Source of the DNA: Pyricularia pennisetigena
Lineage: Eukaryota; Ascomycota; Sordariomycetes; Magnaporthales; Pyriculariaceae
Direction: 5' to 3'
NCBI RefSeq assembly: GCF_004337985.1
Contig: NC_043744.1
Location: 5,965,189-6,029,188 of the forward strand
DNA length: 64,000 nucleotides
Part shown: piece after piece, positions 19,586 to 30,252 of the stretch
How positions within the stretch are numbered: position 1 is the first letter of the stretch
Layout: every line of letters begins with the position of its first letter
The notes under the pieces: model-generated
The model's database searches: none
What the model was told of the DNA's origin: nothing
What the model saw: only the letters and a program-made list of their open reading frames with translations
Translations under genes and position numbers: made by a program

Positions 19586-21844
19586 ATGGAGGCCAACAGG
19601 GATCCCAGGGACTTTGTTCCCACATCCAACGTCCAGCCCCCAGCTGTCGACTTTATCGACAACCACATCGACGAGTACCACCCCGCATTCAGCAACCCAC
19701 CGTCACGTTACGATCCAAGACTCAAGCAGTATGTCATATGCCAGACGTCCAACTTTTTGGAACCTCAAGTTTCCCCAGACGTTGAGGCACAGGTCGGCAC
19801 GGCTGCGCCACTACCGTCCGAGTATGACTTTACCCCAAGACCACTTCCACAGCCAACAGCAGCCCTCGACTTTTGGGAGGACCTATTCCCCACAGCCATG
19901 GATCGATTTCAAATGATGCATCCAGTTGAGCCGGATGCGGTTGCAAAGTATCGGATCCGGGACCGCAAGAGTTGGACAGAGGTGTTTGATCAGCTCGAAG
20001 CGGCAAAAGTACAGTACTATCAAACAAAGGGCTTCAAGGGAGGCTTTAGGAAGATTTACAGAAAATCCGGCGACAACGTTCAGCCGCTTATTGGAGTGGC
20101 CAAGGCTTTGCCTGATATCGACATGGTGACACCCGTCTTGGGGGTTGTGCAGGTTCTTTTAGAGGCAAGCAATCCCCGCCTTGATTTTTGACCTTTGTGT
20201 ATCTCTTCTGCTACATACTAGCATATTCTCGTTCCTTTAATACCAAGATAACATATTTCCAGGCCGCCAAGCAAGCCGCCCAGGTTCGCCAGGCCATGTC
20301 TGGCGCATTCGACGGTATCGAACCCATGTTCTCACAAATCGAGCTTTTCCTCAAGATATATCCCGGAGACGAGAACATCAAACGGGCATCTGTCGAGCTT
20401 ATAGCAGTGACGTTCCACGCGGTCGAGTGTGTGATTGGCTTTTTTGTCAAGTCTACCTGTACGCGCTCTGCATCCTCTTCGCCTTGTAAAGTTTTCTGAC
20501 AGGGTAGCATCACACGCAGTCAAGAGGTTTGTCTCGGCTACTTTGAATCTCGAGGAATATCAACAAAAGATCACCCAGAGCTTGGAGGCAGTCAAGACCC
20601 ACAGCGAGGCCTTAACTACAGAGGCCAACAATTCCGACAAGTACATGTCAAGCAACATTGTGAAGAGAGTCGTACAGGGTCAGTTTGCAGACTAGAGTAC
20701 ACACAGCCAATGGCTGCCAGACTGCTAAAGGCTGCTGACCTGGCCCTTTGAACACTCACGTAGCAACCCACCAATCTGAGAAGCGGATACTCCAGACCGT
20801 CCACAGTGAACGGACAATGATCTTGACTCTGTTTCAGGAGCTACATGACAACTTGGGTATGTCCTCTAAGCGCCGTACTATTGCATACTCGACGCTCACA
20901 TCGTCTCTGGACTAGCGCGCAAGCAAACCGCTGAGAATGCCGCCATGTTCAACATGGTACAGCATCATCTTTCTCAATTCATCACGTCAATGGCCCCACC
21001 CACTTCGACGCCGCCTCCACCGATACGTTGGCCAGCAGTTTCAACGAGCGGGGCGTTGGTCACATCTGAGCAGCTGCTTGGCTTGATGAACATACCAAAC
21101 TGGTCAGCCATCGATCTGCACGCGATAGAAGAGAGACGAAACGATCTGATACCCAAAGAGCAGCAAGCCAAGGCCGAACACATCATCAACACTACCGAGT
21201 TCAGACGCTGGCTTACCTCGGCGGCCTCATCACAGCTGCTGGTTCATGGAAACTTTGACCCGAGGCCCATGTCCGGAACGACTCATTTCTGCGCAACCTT
21301 GATCAGGCACATTGCGGAGCATCCCCGGCACATATCGCTCAACTTCTTCTGTGGTCAGCATCTGGAGCCGGACTCGCACGCCGGCGGCCGTGCCATGATC
21401 CAGACATTTATATGCCAGCTCTTGAGCCAGTACAACTTTGATCCTCAATATAAAGTCGACCAAAACTTGGAGTTGATCAAGGCCGGCGACGTCAAAGAAC
21501 TATTCAAACTGTTTGATTTCCTGTTCCGCGGGATTGATCCAAGCCTATGTGTGTTCTGCATCATTGACAGCGTCGTCTTCTACGAGCGGGACGAGTTCCT
21601 GCGGGACCTGGGAGACGTGATCCCCATGTTAGTAAAGCTGTCTGCAGAGCGGCTACATGACGCCAGCATGCCCGTTTTCAAAGTTTTGATTGCCAGCCCG
21701 ATAAAAACGGAGGTGGTCCGCCGGCTGTTTGTCGATGAGCAGATCTTGTCAATGGCAACCATGGCTGAGCACATTGAAGATCCCAGTCAGATGAGGGTGG
21801 AGAGGAGGCTAAAGGAGGAAAGCAGTTTCAGTTCCAGTGTATAA
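19586..21844 (+). CDS. Fungal NLR/STAND-like protein with degenerate NACHT core
   Basis: Five exons: 19586-20164, 20263-~20450, ~20503-20678, 20764-20856 and 20916-21844. They give about 654 residues. Intron 1 uses a GC-AG pair (GCAAGC...TTCCAG); intron 2 borders are ambiguous (20451-20502 or 20459-20519, both in frame). Residues ~90-380 are helical and resemble the N-terminal domains that precede NACHT in fungal STAND proteins (GGFRKIYRKSGDN..., LFLKIYPGDENIKRASVELIA). Then comes a NACHT-like region: TTEFRRWLTSAASSQLLVHG at the P-loop position, HISLNFFCGQH, IQTFICQLLSQ and a Walker-B-like VFCIIDSVVFYE. The expected GxxGxGKS P-loop is absent (HGNFDPRPMSGTTHF instead), so nucleotide binding is doubtful. 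No C-terminal repeats follow. It probably acts in non-self recognition or signalling, or is a decoy; this is inference. Confidence 0.65.
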
Positions 21845-22483
21845 ACGCCTCCGGCAGTGAACTAGGGTTAAATGGGTATAACTAAAACATAGGGACAATG
21901 TAGACTACTTGAAGCAAACATTGGCCAAACCTTGAGCTATAGAATTTCGCGAGCATTTTTCATTTCCTTCGAATGAATGCATAAAATTTCAAGATTTGTT
22001 ATGATCACCTGGGAAGTTCGGCGTCATCTTTACAATGTTTACATTGCACTTTCGTTGCTGTAGGGCCAAACACAGCGCTAGTACTAGTAATAAGGCGTGA
22101 ATCAACAGGTGACCCCAGAGTATTAGGAGCGCCCTTTTACAGGCAGCTTTCTTCCAGCGCATCTGAATGCTAATCGAATGTGCCTGGGACATCATCGCCC
22201 CCTTCCCTGAGCCCCAGAGCCTGGTCTACAACTACTGCTAACAAACCACACGTGACGTTTCTGCTCACCGTATCGTGAACTCACTATTTAGGCTTATCTT
22301 AAAGCGTGGTAGTGCGGGGTTCGTCTGCGGGGACCGCCTAAAATGCAACCAAAGGCGATACAACTCATAGCCCCCCATTGAACTATAAATCCTTTCCATC
22401 TCTTGCCAAGCTATTTGGCAGCAAAGGATCTGTCCTCCATCCTTTACCAAGCGGACCGGCGAGCAGGTCGGTGAGCCAATACC
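21845..22483. other. Promoter region of the nickel transporter gene
   Basis: About 640 bp. It contains CACGTGACGT at 22249-22258, a combined E-box/CRE-like element 226 bp before the start codon. No gene is seen. Confidence 0.4.
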
Positions 22484-23712
22484 ATGGCGCGCTTCAACTT
22501 CAACTCGCTCCCGGGGTTTCTCAAATCGGCCCCTCCGGCATCTATCAGGATTATTCTCCTACTCATATCTATCAACGTCCTGGTCTGGATCGCTGCCGGT
22601 ATCATTCTCCACTTCAACCCGTCCTTGATCGCCCCGGCGGCGCTCTCATACGCGCTGGGGCTCCGCCACGCCCTCGATGCCGACCACATCTCGGCCATCG
22701 ACCTCATGACCCGTCGCCTCATCGCCTCGGGTCAGCGGCCCGTCACCGTCGGCACCTTCTTCTCGCTCGGCCACTCCACCATCGTTGTGATCACGTGCAT
22801 CGTCGTCGCCGCCACCAGCGGCGCCCTGCGCGATCGCTTCGACGACTTTACCCGCGTGGGTAACATCATCGGCACCAGCGTCAGCGCCGCGTTCCTGCTG
22901 ATCCTGAGCGCGGGCAACGGGTGGGTGCTCTACCGCCTCGTCTGTCGCCTGCGCGAGGTTTTGGCCGAGCAAGGCCGGCCGAGGGTTCTGGACCAGGACG
23001 ACGACCCAGATGTGGATGCTGGAGCGGCAGCTGGTTTGGGCTTGGACGGAACGGGGTTTTTGTCTAGGGTTTTCCGGAGGCTGTTTAACGTGATCGATCG
23101 GCCGTGGAAGATGTTCCCGCTTGGCGTCCTGTTTGGCCTTGGCTTCGACACGAGCTCCGAAATCGCGATTCTCGGCATCACGAGCCTGCAAGGTGCCGCC
23201 GGCACCAGTCTGTGGCTGATTCTGATCTTTCCCATACTCTTCACAGGCAAGTGGTCGTCTCTCAACCCCTGTGAGTGATTTTGTGTTGACAATTACCAGC
23301 TGGCATGTGCTTGGTCGACACCTCGGACGGCGCCCTAATGATGGGCCTCTACTCCTCCAAAGCCTTTGCCCGGGACCAGGTCGCCATCCTGTACTACTCC
23401 ATCGTGCTCACCGGAATCACCGTCTTCATATCCGCGTTCATCGGCGTGATCCAGGTCTTGTCTCTGGTCCAGAATGTGGCCGATCCCCAAGGCGGCTTCT
23501 GGGACGGCGTGGGAGCAATTAGCGACAACTTTGACATTATAGGAGGAAGTATATGCGGGCTTTTTCTCGTCATCGGTATTGGCTCCGTTGTTGTGTACAG
23601 GCCGTGGCGGAGGCGGATGGATAGAAGGACGGAAGCACCGCTTGTGGGGGACACGGATGGCGAGGGGAGGTATGCAAGTCCTAACCGCTCGGACGCGAAT
23701 GAAAATGTGTGA
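22484..23712 (+). CDS. High-affinity nickel/cobalt transporter (NiCoT family)
   Basis: Two exons (22484-23246 and 23300-23712) encode 391 residues. The intron (53 nt) has a GC donor: GCAAGT...TTACCAG. Splicing gives FTAGMCLVDTSDGALMMG, the conserved NiCoT TM block. Other signatures are LRHALDADHISAID (the HX4DH metal-selectivity motif in TM II), FFSLGHSTIVV and GLGFDTSSEIAI. About eight membrane segments are visible. A hydrophilic loop of ~45 residues rich in Asp/Gly separates the two halves. The protein imports Ni2+ (and possibly Co2+) across the plasma membrane, most likely to supply urease; no urease accessory gene lies nearby. All signature residues are present, so it should be functional. 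Confidence 0.95.
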
Positions 23713-24146
23713 TCAAGACAAAGGATATAGTACCCGACGTCCTTTTAAACCCTCGCAGTCAGGCTTAAAAGCCGTTGCGGATGGCTAAAAGTAGACAAGG
23801 CATAGGTTGGAGACAGGGCAAGGTTCAGCTGCCAAGATGGCCTGACTGTTTCCTTGCAATACACAAGGTATCTCAACCCCATGCAGCGGTGTGGAAATAA
23901 TTTTTGACGCGCCTGCAGGTTCGGCAGAAAGTGTTTTTTTTTTTTTTTCTCACAGGTGGATGAACAGCGCAGGCTTGGTCCTGTTGCGCCGGAGCACTCG
24001 GCCATTAAGCGACGGGTACTTTTATTACAGACCGAATACCTAGGCTCCAGCAGGGTAGGAGTCCAGCGCCATGAGGTCGTCACGATCTCGCAGGCGTAGG
24101 AGTGCGACTCCAGCTTGGAAACTAGTGATACGTCCTGGCTGGCCAC
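23713..24146. other. Intergenic region
   Basis: About 430 bp between two same-strand genes. It contains a T tract near 23935-23948. No gene is seen. Confidence 0.4.
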
Positions 24147-26612
24147 GTGACTTTGAAACAACTGGTCCAAGTGGAGCTCTTCACCCCCGGTGTAGATGCA
24201 CGTGACTTCAATCATCAGCCTTTAGTTGCCCATCAATCATCCTCCATCAGGTCCCGACATGCGATCTGCTGTTGTACATGCAGTTCGAACATGCCACTCC
24301 CGCTGCGGCTGCGACACATTCCGATACCATGCTCGACCACCCAACACACGCCGCTGCAGATGGCCTGCTGGCTGCAATCGCGGACTCAGCAGGCCATGAA
24401 TGACAGGCAACTCAAGATTCTCCTAGCCTTGCCAATCGGCAAGAAAAATAACGCCGAGTTGCAAAAGAGAGGCTGGATCAAGAAATTGCTTGCGGTCAAT
24501 GTCCCAAACACCTCGAGCCCGTCACATATCGAGCACCTACTAAAACATGTTGGACCGCCACCGACTGTCATTTCCTTCATGCCGCAGCCTGCGTTTGATG
24601 TGCCGGGGTTGGCTAGGGATGCCGATGGCGGTCAGAAAGCGCAGCAGCTTGCTGCTACATTTTCCAAGCTGATGTTTTCTCATGATGTCGCACACAGTGC
24701 TCGTTCGCTTGGCATTATGCTCCCGGACTTTTTCACGTGGGATCAGCTGCGGAAAGTGATCGAATCCCTGCTAGACAGCTGCGACAAGTGGAGGCAGGCC
24801 AACATGGATACTCGAGAGCCAGAATCGCTGTCCATGCCACCTAGCGGACCAGAGGAGCTCGCTCGATTTCTCCAAACCTTACAAGACTTCACAAAGAGCA
24901 CGCGGGGGTTCTTGGACGGGGCCGAAGACGCATCACCCAGCGTGCCTTTGGTGACGGACCTAGCGGCAAAACATAGGTTACAGCCCAAGGACTGGAATCC
25001 TGCCTTTTTCGGGCCTGCGACGCTGATGCTCTGGCCCGTAATGGACCTGAAAGATAATGTGCAGTTACCTCTAGGGGCCAAGTTCGCCTCTGATCGTGGT
25101 CTACACGATCTCTTGGCAGAAGCCACCATCAGGACAATCAAAAAATGTTTCCGTCGCGATGCCTTTGTCAAGCCCAGTGAAACGGGCGTTTGGGTGGATG
25201 ACGATACGTGGTTTGCAGCGCGTCGGATCGCCACCGTACGGCCCATCCTGGGGGCCAACAAGGTCACTTCATTTGGTGTCGGCCTGCAGGTTGGGCCTCT
25301 GCCCAAAGAGGTCAACAATGCGGACCACGAAATGATAAGCCTGGCCGAAATTGGGGACGTGCCGTATACCCCAGCCTCGCTCGCAAGTCATTGGGTGGAA
25401 GAGCTTGCTGGCCTGCTGAGCGAGAAGGCCACAACTGTGCCCAAGGGTTCCGCACCAGAGGTAAAAGTCAAGGAGGCAACCCTGAACACGATGGATAATT
25501 CCTCGGTCCCAAGAGCCCCCGCTTGGACAGTAGACCATCTTGAGGATTCTGCATTGGGTTGGAGAGCCCAGTCACATTTCGACAGTGGCTTGAAGCCAAC
25601 GTCGCCTTTGAGATACAAAGGTAGCACGTTGACAGCCGATAGCCCGCTCACTGAATTGGGCCAAGTTTTTGACAGCGAGTCGAGTAAAATCCCCAAGCTT
25701 GAAAAACTTAGGCGTCGCGACAGAACCGTGTCTCAGACAGACGATATGGTGAGAGTTCTGAAGATATTATCTGCACTCGCACAAGGGCGGCCATGGCTCG
25801 GCGTTGACAAGAACATGGAGGCATGGCACACTCGCCCAATCGACATGACCACCATCTCAAATCTCAAGCTCGACACTCTGGATCATAGAGCAGTCATCCC
25901 TAGCAACAGTTCCTTTCCAAAGATGGAGCCCGTTCCCGAGAAGGAACGCGTCGCCGAGTCCGAACTGATCTGGCCGGACCTGGCCGTGCCCGAGGTCGAC
26001 TCGATAGACCAGCAGCGCCCCCACGATTCGGACTTGGAAGCCGCTTATAAACACTACTGCGCCTGGCTGCTGCGCGTGCTGCGTGAAAGCTCTTGCGGAC
26101 GGCAGCTGGACGCAAGGCTTACGGATCATAGCGCTCGATACGTGGAGGGCGAGATGATGGCCAACCCCTCCGCCACGATCGCCATCGTCAAGGGGTCAGG
26201 CGCCAGCATCGCCAAGAACATCCTGTATGGGCTCAACTACATGCAGTGTGCAGCCGTTTACCGGCGAGTCCTCACGCCGGACCGGCACTGGCGAGTCGGA
26301 CATGAAGCCCCGCTGTCTCGCCAGGAGGCCCGGCTCGTATTTCCCGAGAATCGCTGGCTCATCCCCCCTGAGAAGCAAGATCTGAAGATCCAGAGGGGCC
26401 TCGGGTCTAGCTTCGTCGGCGGCCTTTCGTTGCCGGAAACGTTGGACGAGACTTTGAGTAGGTTGGAGAGATTCCCCGGCAGTAAAAAATTCAGCATAAA
26501 TGGGATGAAGGAGATCGAGGCTCGGTATGGCAAGGAGGTGGTCCGGGCGGCGGGGATTAAGAAGGCGCCTGCGACATGGCAGCCACTGGGTGATGTCTTG
26601 GGGCGAATTTAA
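24147..26612 (+). CDS. Unrecognised large protein (up to 821 aa)
   Basis: A single uninterrupted ORF. The first ~80 residues look non-coding (Cys/His/Gln-rich, no structure), and the Met at 24396 (MNDRQLKILLALPIGKKN) is a more natural start, giving 738 residues. A short alternative exon starting near 24279 in another frame is also possible. The body has ordinary amino-acid composition with no signal peptide, membrane segment or repeat. Visible stretches include WIKKLLAVNVPNT near the start, TWFAARRIATVRPILGANKV in the middle and GGLSLPETLDETLSRLERFP with RYGKEVVRAAGIKKAPATWQ at the end. I recognise no domain or catalytic motif. Its length without stops and regular codon use support a real, probably lineage-restricted fungal gene. 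Confidence 0.7.
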   Translation: MTLKQLVQVELFTPGVDARDFNHQPLVAHQSSSIRSRHAICCCTCSSNMPLPLRLRHIPIPCSTTQHTPLQMACWLQSRTQQAMNDRQLKILLALPIGKKNNAELQKRGWIKKLLAVNVPNTSSPSHIEHLLKHVGPPPTVISFMPQPAFDVPGLARDADGGQKAQQLAATFSKLMFSHDVAHSARSLGIMLPDFFTWDQLRKVIESLLDSCDKWRQANMDTREPESLSMPPSGPEELARFLQTLQDFTKSTRGFLDGAEDASPSVPLVTDLAAKHRLQPKDWNPAFFGPATLMLWPVMDLKDNVQLPLGAKFASDRGLHDLLAEATIRTIKKCFRRDAFVKPSETGVWVDDDTWFAARRIATVRPILGANKVTSFGVGLQVGPLPKEVNNADHEMISLAEIGDVPYTPASLASHWVEELAGLLSEKATTVPKGSAPEVKVKEATLNTMDNSSVPRAPAWTVDHLEDSALGWRAQSHFDSGLKPTSPLRYKGSTLTADSPLTELGQVFDSESSKIPKLEKLRRRDRTVSQTDDMVRVLKILSALAQGRPWLGVDKNMEAWHTRPIDMTTISNLKLDTLDHRAVIPSNSSFPKMEPVPEKERVAESELIWPDLAVPEVDSIDQQRPHDSDLEAAYKHYCAWLLRVLRESSCGRQLDARLTDHSARYVEGEMMANPSATIAIVKGSGASIAKNILYGLNYMQCAAVYRRVLTPDRHWRVGHEAPLSRQEARLVFPENRWLIPPEKQDLKIQRGLGSSFVGGLSLPETLDETLSRLERFPGSKKFSINGMKEIEARYGKEVVRAAGIKKAPATWQPLGDVLGRI

Positions 26613-27072
26613 GCCCTTGTAAAATGTTGTATATATTGTAGCCATGTTGTCTGTAAGATTATCGGTTGAGCTTCTCCAGACTGGGCGCTCCACTGTTCTC
26701 TGCAGAGGTTGTGGTCGGCTTCAGGTCGTTGCGGGATAACAATAATAGAGCAGGCTCGACAGCCTGAGGGACCTCTTGTATCAGGATAGAGGGCATGTAA
26801 ACAAGCGTGGGACGAGCATGGCTGGCTAGGAACAGAAAGAGTATGTTGCAAGTGAAAATCATATACATTTTATAATTCAATAGTTTACACCGACCCACCA
26901 CAAAGCAAACCACCAAAGCGCCCATGTGCACCGGACAAAGAGACCTCAAGTATCCAAAGTGCCAAGAGAATCAACGACAAAAACCAGAAGGAATTACAAA
27001 TGTACAATCGAATTAAAAAGAAAAAAAAATGAGACAAATACTTCAGGTACAAAAGATCTGACGGAATCGCGC
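26613..27072. other. Convergent 3' intergenic region
   Basis: About 460 bp of A/T-rich sequence between the stops of two convergent genes. It includes an A-rich run near 27016-27030. No gene is seen. Confidence 0.5.
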
Positions 27073-29370
27073 TCATCCAAGCATGTACGTCAGGTCTGGC
27101 AAGTTCCGCACCACGCGACGGACTTCATCTTCGTAAGCGTCGTCGGCTGGATCTTGCATTCCCTCAAAGGAAACCATCTTCCTTGGTTTCGAGTCGGCAG
27201 GTAACGGCGAGTGCGAGCGAGGGGTGGAATCTTTAATCCCGGTGGTGGGGACAGGTTGAAGACTGCCAACTGTACTCGCAGGCGCCGGAGGATCAGGAGC
27301 GCCAAAGAAGGACAGATCCCACGGGTCGCTAACCGCAGTAGACGCTTGGTCACTCGGTTGCGATGCAGCCGGTGTTGATGCTGTCTTGGGTGGTTTTGCT
27401 GGCTGAATCGCGTCGGAGGAAACGGGGGTTGCACTCTTGACTGCTGGCGCCTTCACGTCCGCGTTTGCCTTGTCACGTGGGTCCAAGTTCTTGATCATGG
27501 AGAATGCAGGATCGATTGTATTCCCGTTGGCTCCAGGGGATGTAACCATCTCTCCCCAGTCGTCGTCCTCCTCTTTATTACCCGGGGCCAAACTCGGAGG
27601 ATCCAATGGCTTTGATGTCGCAAACATAGACACAGGCCGCGGACCCCCGTTCGGTGCGGGTGGTTTTGCCGCGTCCATCATCGAAGTGCTCCAAGAGAAC
27701 CCGTTCGATGGTGCGGCACTAGGTGTCGAGCTCCATCCAAAACTCGCCATGGCAGGAGCAGGGGTTTGGTCAACTTTTCTGGGTGCCGGCGGTGCACTCT
27801 GTCGTTTCTTCTTAAAGACCTCGTCTAGGTTCACGGGCTCGTCAGGGACCGACGAATCCCAGCCAAAGGCGGCACCTTTTGCCTTGTTCGCTCCCCCGCT
27901 GTAGCCCCTGAGATGAGATCGACCACCCGTGAAAGCATCTTCCTCCATCCACCGCCGCACAATTTTGAACGTGTCGTTCCGCACTTCCGACGTGCGCCAA
28001 GTTACTCTTCGGTAATAGTCGTCACCGCCGGCATCATGCAGTCGCTTGGTCCCTTGCCGAGAGACACGATACCATACCCGCCGTTCAGAAATTGACGAAA
28101 ATGTGTCTGTGATGATTCGATCCGAGACGTCGGCATCTTCTGGATCTGCAAAAGTGGAATCCCTAAGGTCCAGCTTCTCAAAGAGCTCATCAACGGCTTT
28201 GAGATCAGCCGTAAACTGTACATCACCATACTTGTCCGTCAACTCTTGCTGGTACTGTACCGAGCCGAACTTGTCTATAAGCTCTTGAAAGTTGGTACGG
28301 GTGGGCGGCGGTGGGCGCGGGACCGACGTCGCGGGAAGCTCGGGTTGCGTGCTAATGTTGGCAGCTTCAACAAGCGTCTGGAAGCTAGCCCTAGTCGCAG
28401 GTAGTGGACGTGGTATCGAAGTTGCGACCGTGGTGGCCGTAGTCGTCGAGCTGACCCGAGCCACCTCGACAAGTTCCTTAAAGTTCTTGCGCGTCGACGG
28501 TATAGGCCGCGGTATCGATGTTGCCGGAGACGATTTTCCGGCGCTGTCAAACATCTTGGCTAGGTCCGACACTTTGGCCGACACCTTTCTCTGCATTGGG
28601 CTGTGTGGCAAGGGCTTGAGTCTAGAGTCTTCGTCTATAGATGTGATGGGCGAGTCTTGTGGCCTGGTGTCCTGTCTGCTATCATCGGAACATGAAGTTG
28701 ATGCGCGAGACCGTGTGGTTTTGCCATTTTGATCTGATGCTTCCTCTTGCGAATCTTGCGCTCGGCGGTCCGTCTCTTCTGTCGTCGTATCCTTGATTTC
28801 AACAACGCTGTGTTCCTTATCCCTCCCCCACTGCGGGCTTCCCACCTCGAGTTCTTTGAATTCATCAGGATCAGGGGACGCCTCGGGGATGGTATCCTGC
28901 GGGTTGAACTTTGCACTAAACCCAGGTGATACGGCGGCCTTGGGCGGGCTGGGAGGCAATTCCAGACTCGTATCTGACGCCCAAGGGTCCAACTGCGTCC
29001 CCGGAAGCCTCAACACAGAGTTCGAGCTAGATCTCGACAGCGTCTTCGCCGCAAGCCCCGGAGACGCTATCGGCCACGCCCTGCCGCTGACGCTATTGTC
29101 CCTCGACCGTGGCCGCGACCCCGCCAGGCTCTGTACACTATTCTCGCGCGACCGGGACCGCGGGTTGTCTGTCGCACCATTCCCCCAGACATTCAGCGAG
29201 CCCGAGGCCCAGTTGGAATCATCATCGCCACCCCAAGGCGAAGTGAATTCCAACCCTGGTAAGCTGTCGGTGGTCGTGGACGTGAGGAATGCGCGAGGTG
29301 GCGGCTCTGGGCCCCGGTCGTTCTCGGGGGCGGGCGTCGTCCAGGGAGAGGCGGCCCAAGGGTCCTCCAT
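27073..29370 (-). CDS. Disordered protein with triple PRP-T repeat
   Basis: A single-exon ORF of 765 residues starting MEDPWAASPWTTP. It is largely disordered: rich in Ser, Pro and Asp, with Arg-Ser clusters around residues 70-120. Three homologous repeats lie at about residues 283-305, 316-338 and 347-369 (ATSIPRPIPSTRKNF, ATSIPRPLPATRASF, ATSVPRPPPPTRTNF, each followed by xEL/xTLV-type helix text). A better-ordered central region follows (FEKLDLRDSTF, RRVWYRVSRQGTKRLHDAGG, VTWRTSEVRNDTFKIVRRWM), probably the conserved core. Trp-containing motifs (FGWDSS, FGWSSTP, FSWSTS, DPWDLSFFG) recur in the C-terminal half. RKMVSF near the C-terminus fits the RVxF docking consensus of protein phosphatase 1. 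I think it belongs to a conserved family of filamentous fungi, but I cannot name a function. Confidence 0.75.
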   Translation of the reverse strand: MEDPWAASPWTTPAPENDRGPEPPPRAFLTSTTTDSLPGLEFTSPWGGDDDSNWASGSLNVWGNGATDNPRSRSRENSVQSLAGSRPRSRDNSVSGRAWPIASPGLAAKTLSRSSSNSVLRLPGTQLDPWASDTSLELPPSPPKAAVSPGFSAKFNPQDTIPEASPDPDEFKELEVGSPQWGRDKEHSVVEIKDTTTEETDRRAQDSQEEASDQNGKTTRSRASTSCSDDSRQDTRPQDSPITSIDEDSRLKPLPHSPMQRKVSAKVSDLAKMFDSAGKSSPATSIPRPIPSTRKNFKELVEVARVSSTTTATTVATSIPRPLPATRASFQTLVEAANISTQPELPATSVPRPPPPTRTNFQELIDKFGSVQYQQELTDKYGDVQFTADLKAVDELFEKLDLRDSTFADPEDADVSDRIITDTFSSISERRVWYRVSRQGTKRLHDAGGDDYYRRVTWRTSEVRNDTFKIVRRWMEEDAFTGGRSHLRGYSGGANKAKGAAFGWDSSVPDEPVNLDEVFKKKRQSAPPAPRKVDQTPAPAMASFGWSSTPSAAPSNGFSWSTSMMDAAKPPAPNGGPRPVSMFATSKPLDPPSLAPGNKEEDDDWGEMVTSPGANGNTIDPAFSMIKNLDPRDKANADVKAPAVKSATPVSSDAIQPAKPPKTASTPAASQPSDQASTAVSDPWDLSFFGAPDPPAPASTVGSLQPVPTTGIKDSTPRSHSPLPADSKPRKMVSFEGMQDPADDAYEDEVRRVVRNLPDLTYMLG

Positions 29371-30252
29371 CGCGTCGGCGTGTTGGAGGATGTTTAGGCT
29401 ATCGCATCATCGATCGGCGGTCGTATCGTTCGGGTGGACGTTGCGTTCGCTGCTATTGGTGCTGGTGCGGTTATGGAGCGAGGCGGATACAGGTGTCTGC
29501 GTACACAAGTCCCCAAGAGACTCCCGATAAAGCCTCCTGGCTCAATCAGTAGATTCCTCTGGAAAAGAGTATCGAGACGCGTTCACCGCGATTGTCAATC
29601 AATAGATTGTGCCGTTGCTCAACGTTTCGTTAGCTCGTTCCGCGGTATGTTCCAGAAGGGACAGCGGTCGCACGGTGCCAAGACTAAGGTTGTGAACACG
29701 CACAGTGAAACGATTCAACGGTCAGGGGTCGAGTGGGACGCCTAGATCTACAGGATATTACGCTCATGACAGGCCAAACCTGGATGTAAGCCGATTCTTT
29801 CGGCTAACGCCCCTATAAATGGAGTCTGCGTACCAACACAACTTTACAAAGTTGTAAACAACTTGATTCATTGCAAACCTTGCTGGAAAAAAATAGCAAT
29901 CGTTTTGGATTGATCGCAAGTCATTTGCCAAGCTGAGACCTATCCGATGATAAATCTATCCAGAGTACTGAGTACCCATTCATCCGATGGTATCCGGTCC
30001 TCAGCAGGCCCGGCAATTAAAAGTCGAGAAAATAACCAGGCTATCTCCAAGTAGTATGTTAAACAGCAACCAATTGTTGTATGTACCAAGCGCCTCGCTA
30101 CCGTCTAGCCACCTTTAAGAGGCTTGTAGTAAAATCAAGGACAAAAATGAAGCCCAAACCTCATGTAAGCAAAGAAAACAGTCTAGGGAACAGAAAAAGA
30201 ACAGAAAACCAGGATTTATAGGACCGAGTAAAGAAACATATGAAACTCAAGT
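29371..30252. other. Intergenic region
   Basis: About 880 bp upstream of the disordered-protein gene and downstream of the DUF3716 gene. Only short open frames were found. No RNA gene or repeat was recognised. Confidence 0.5.
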
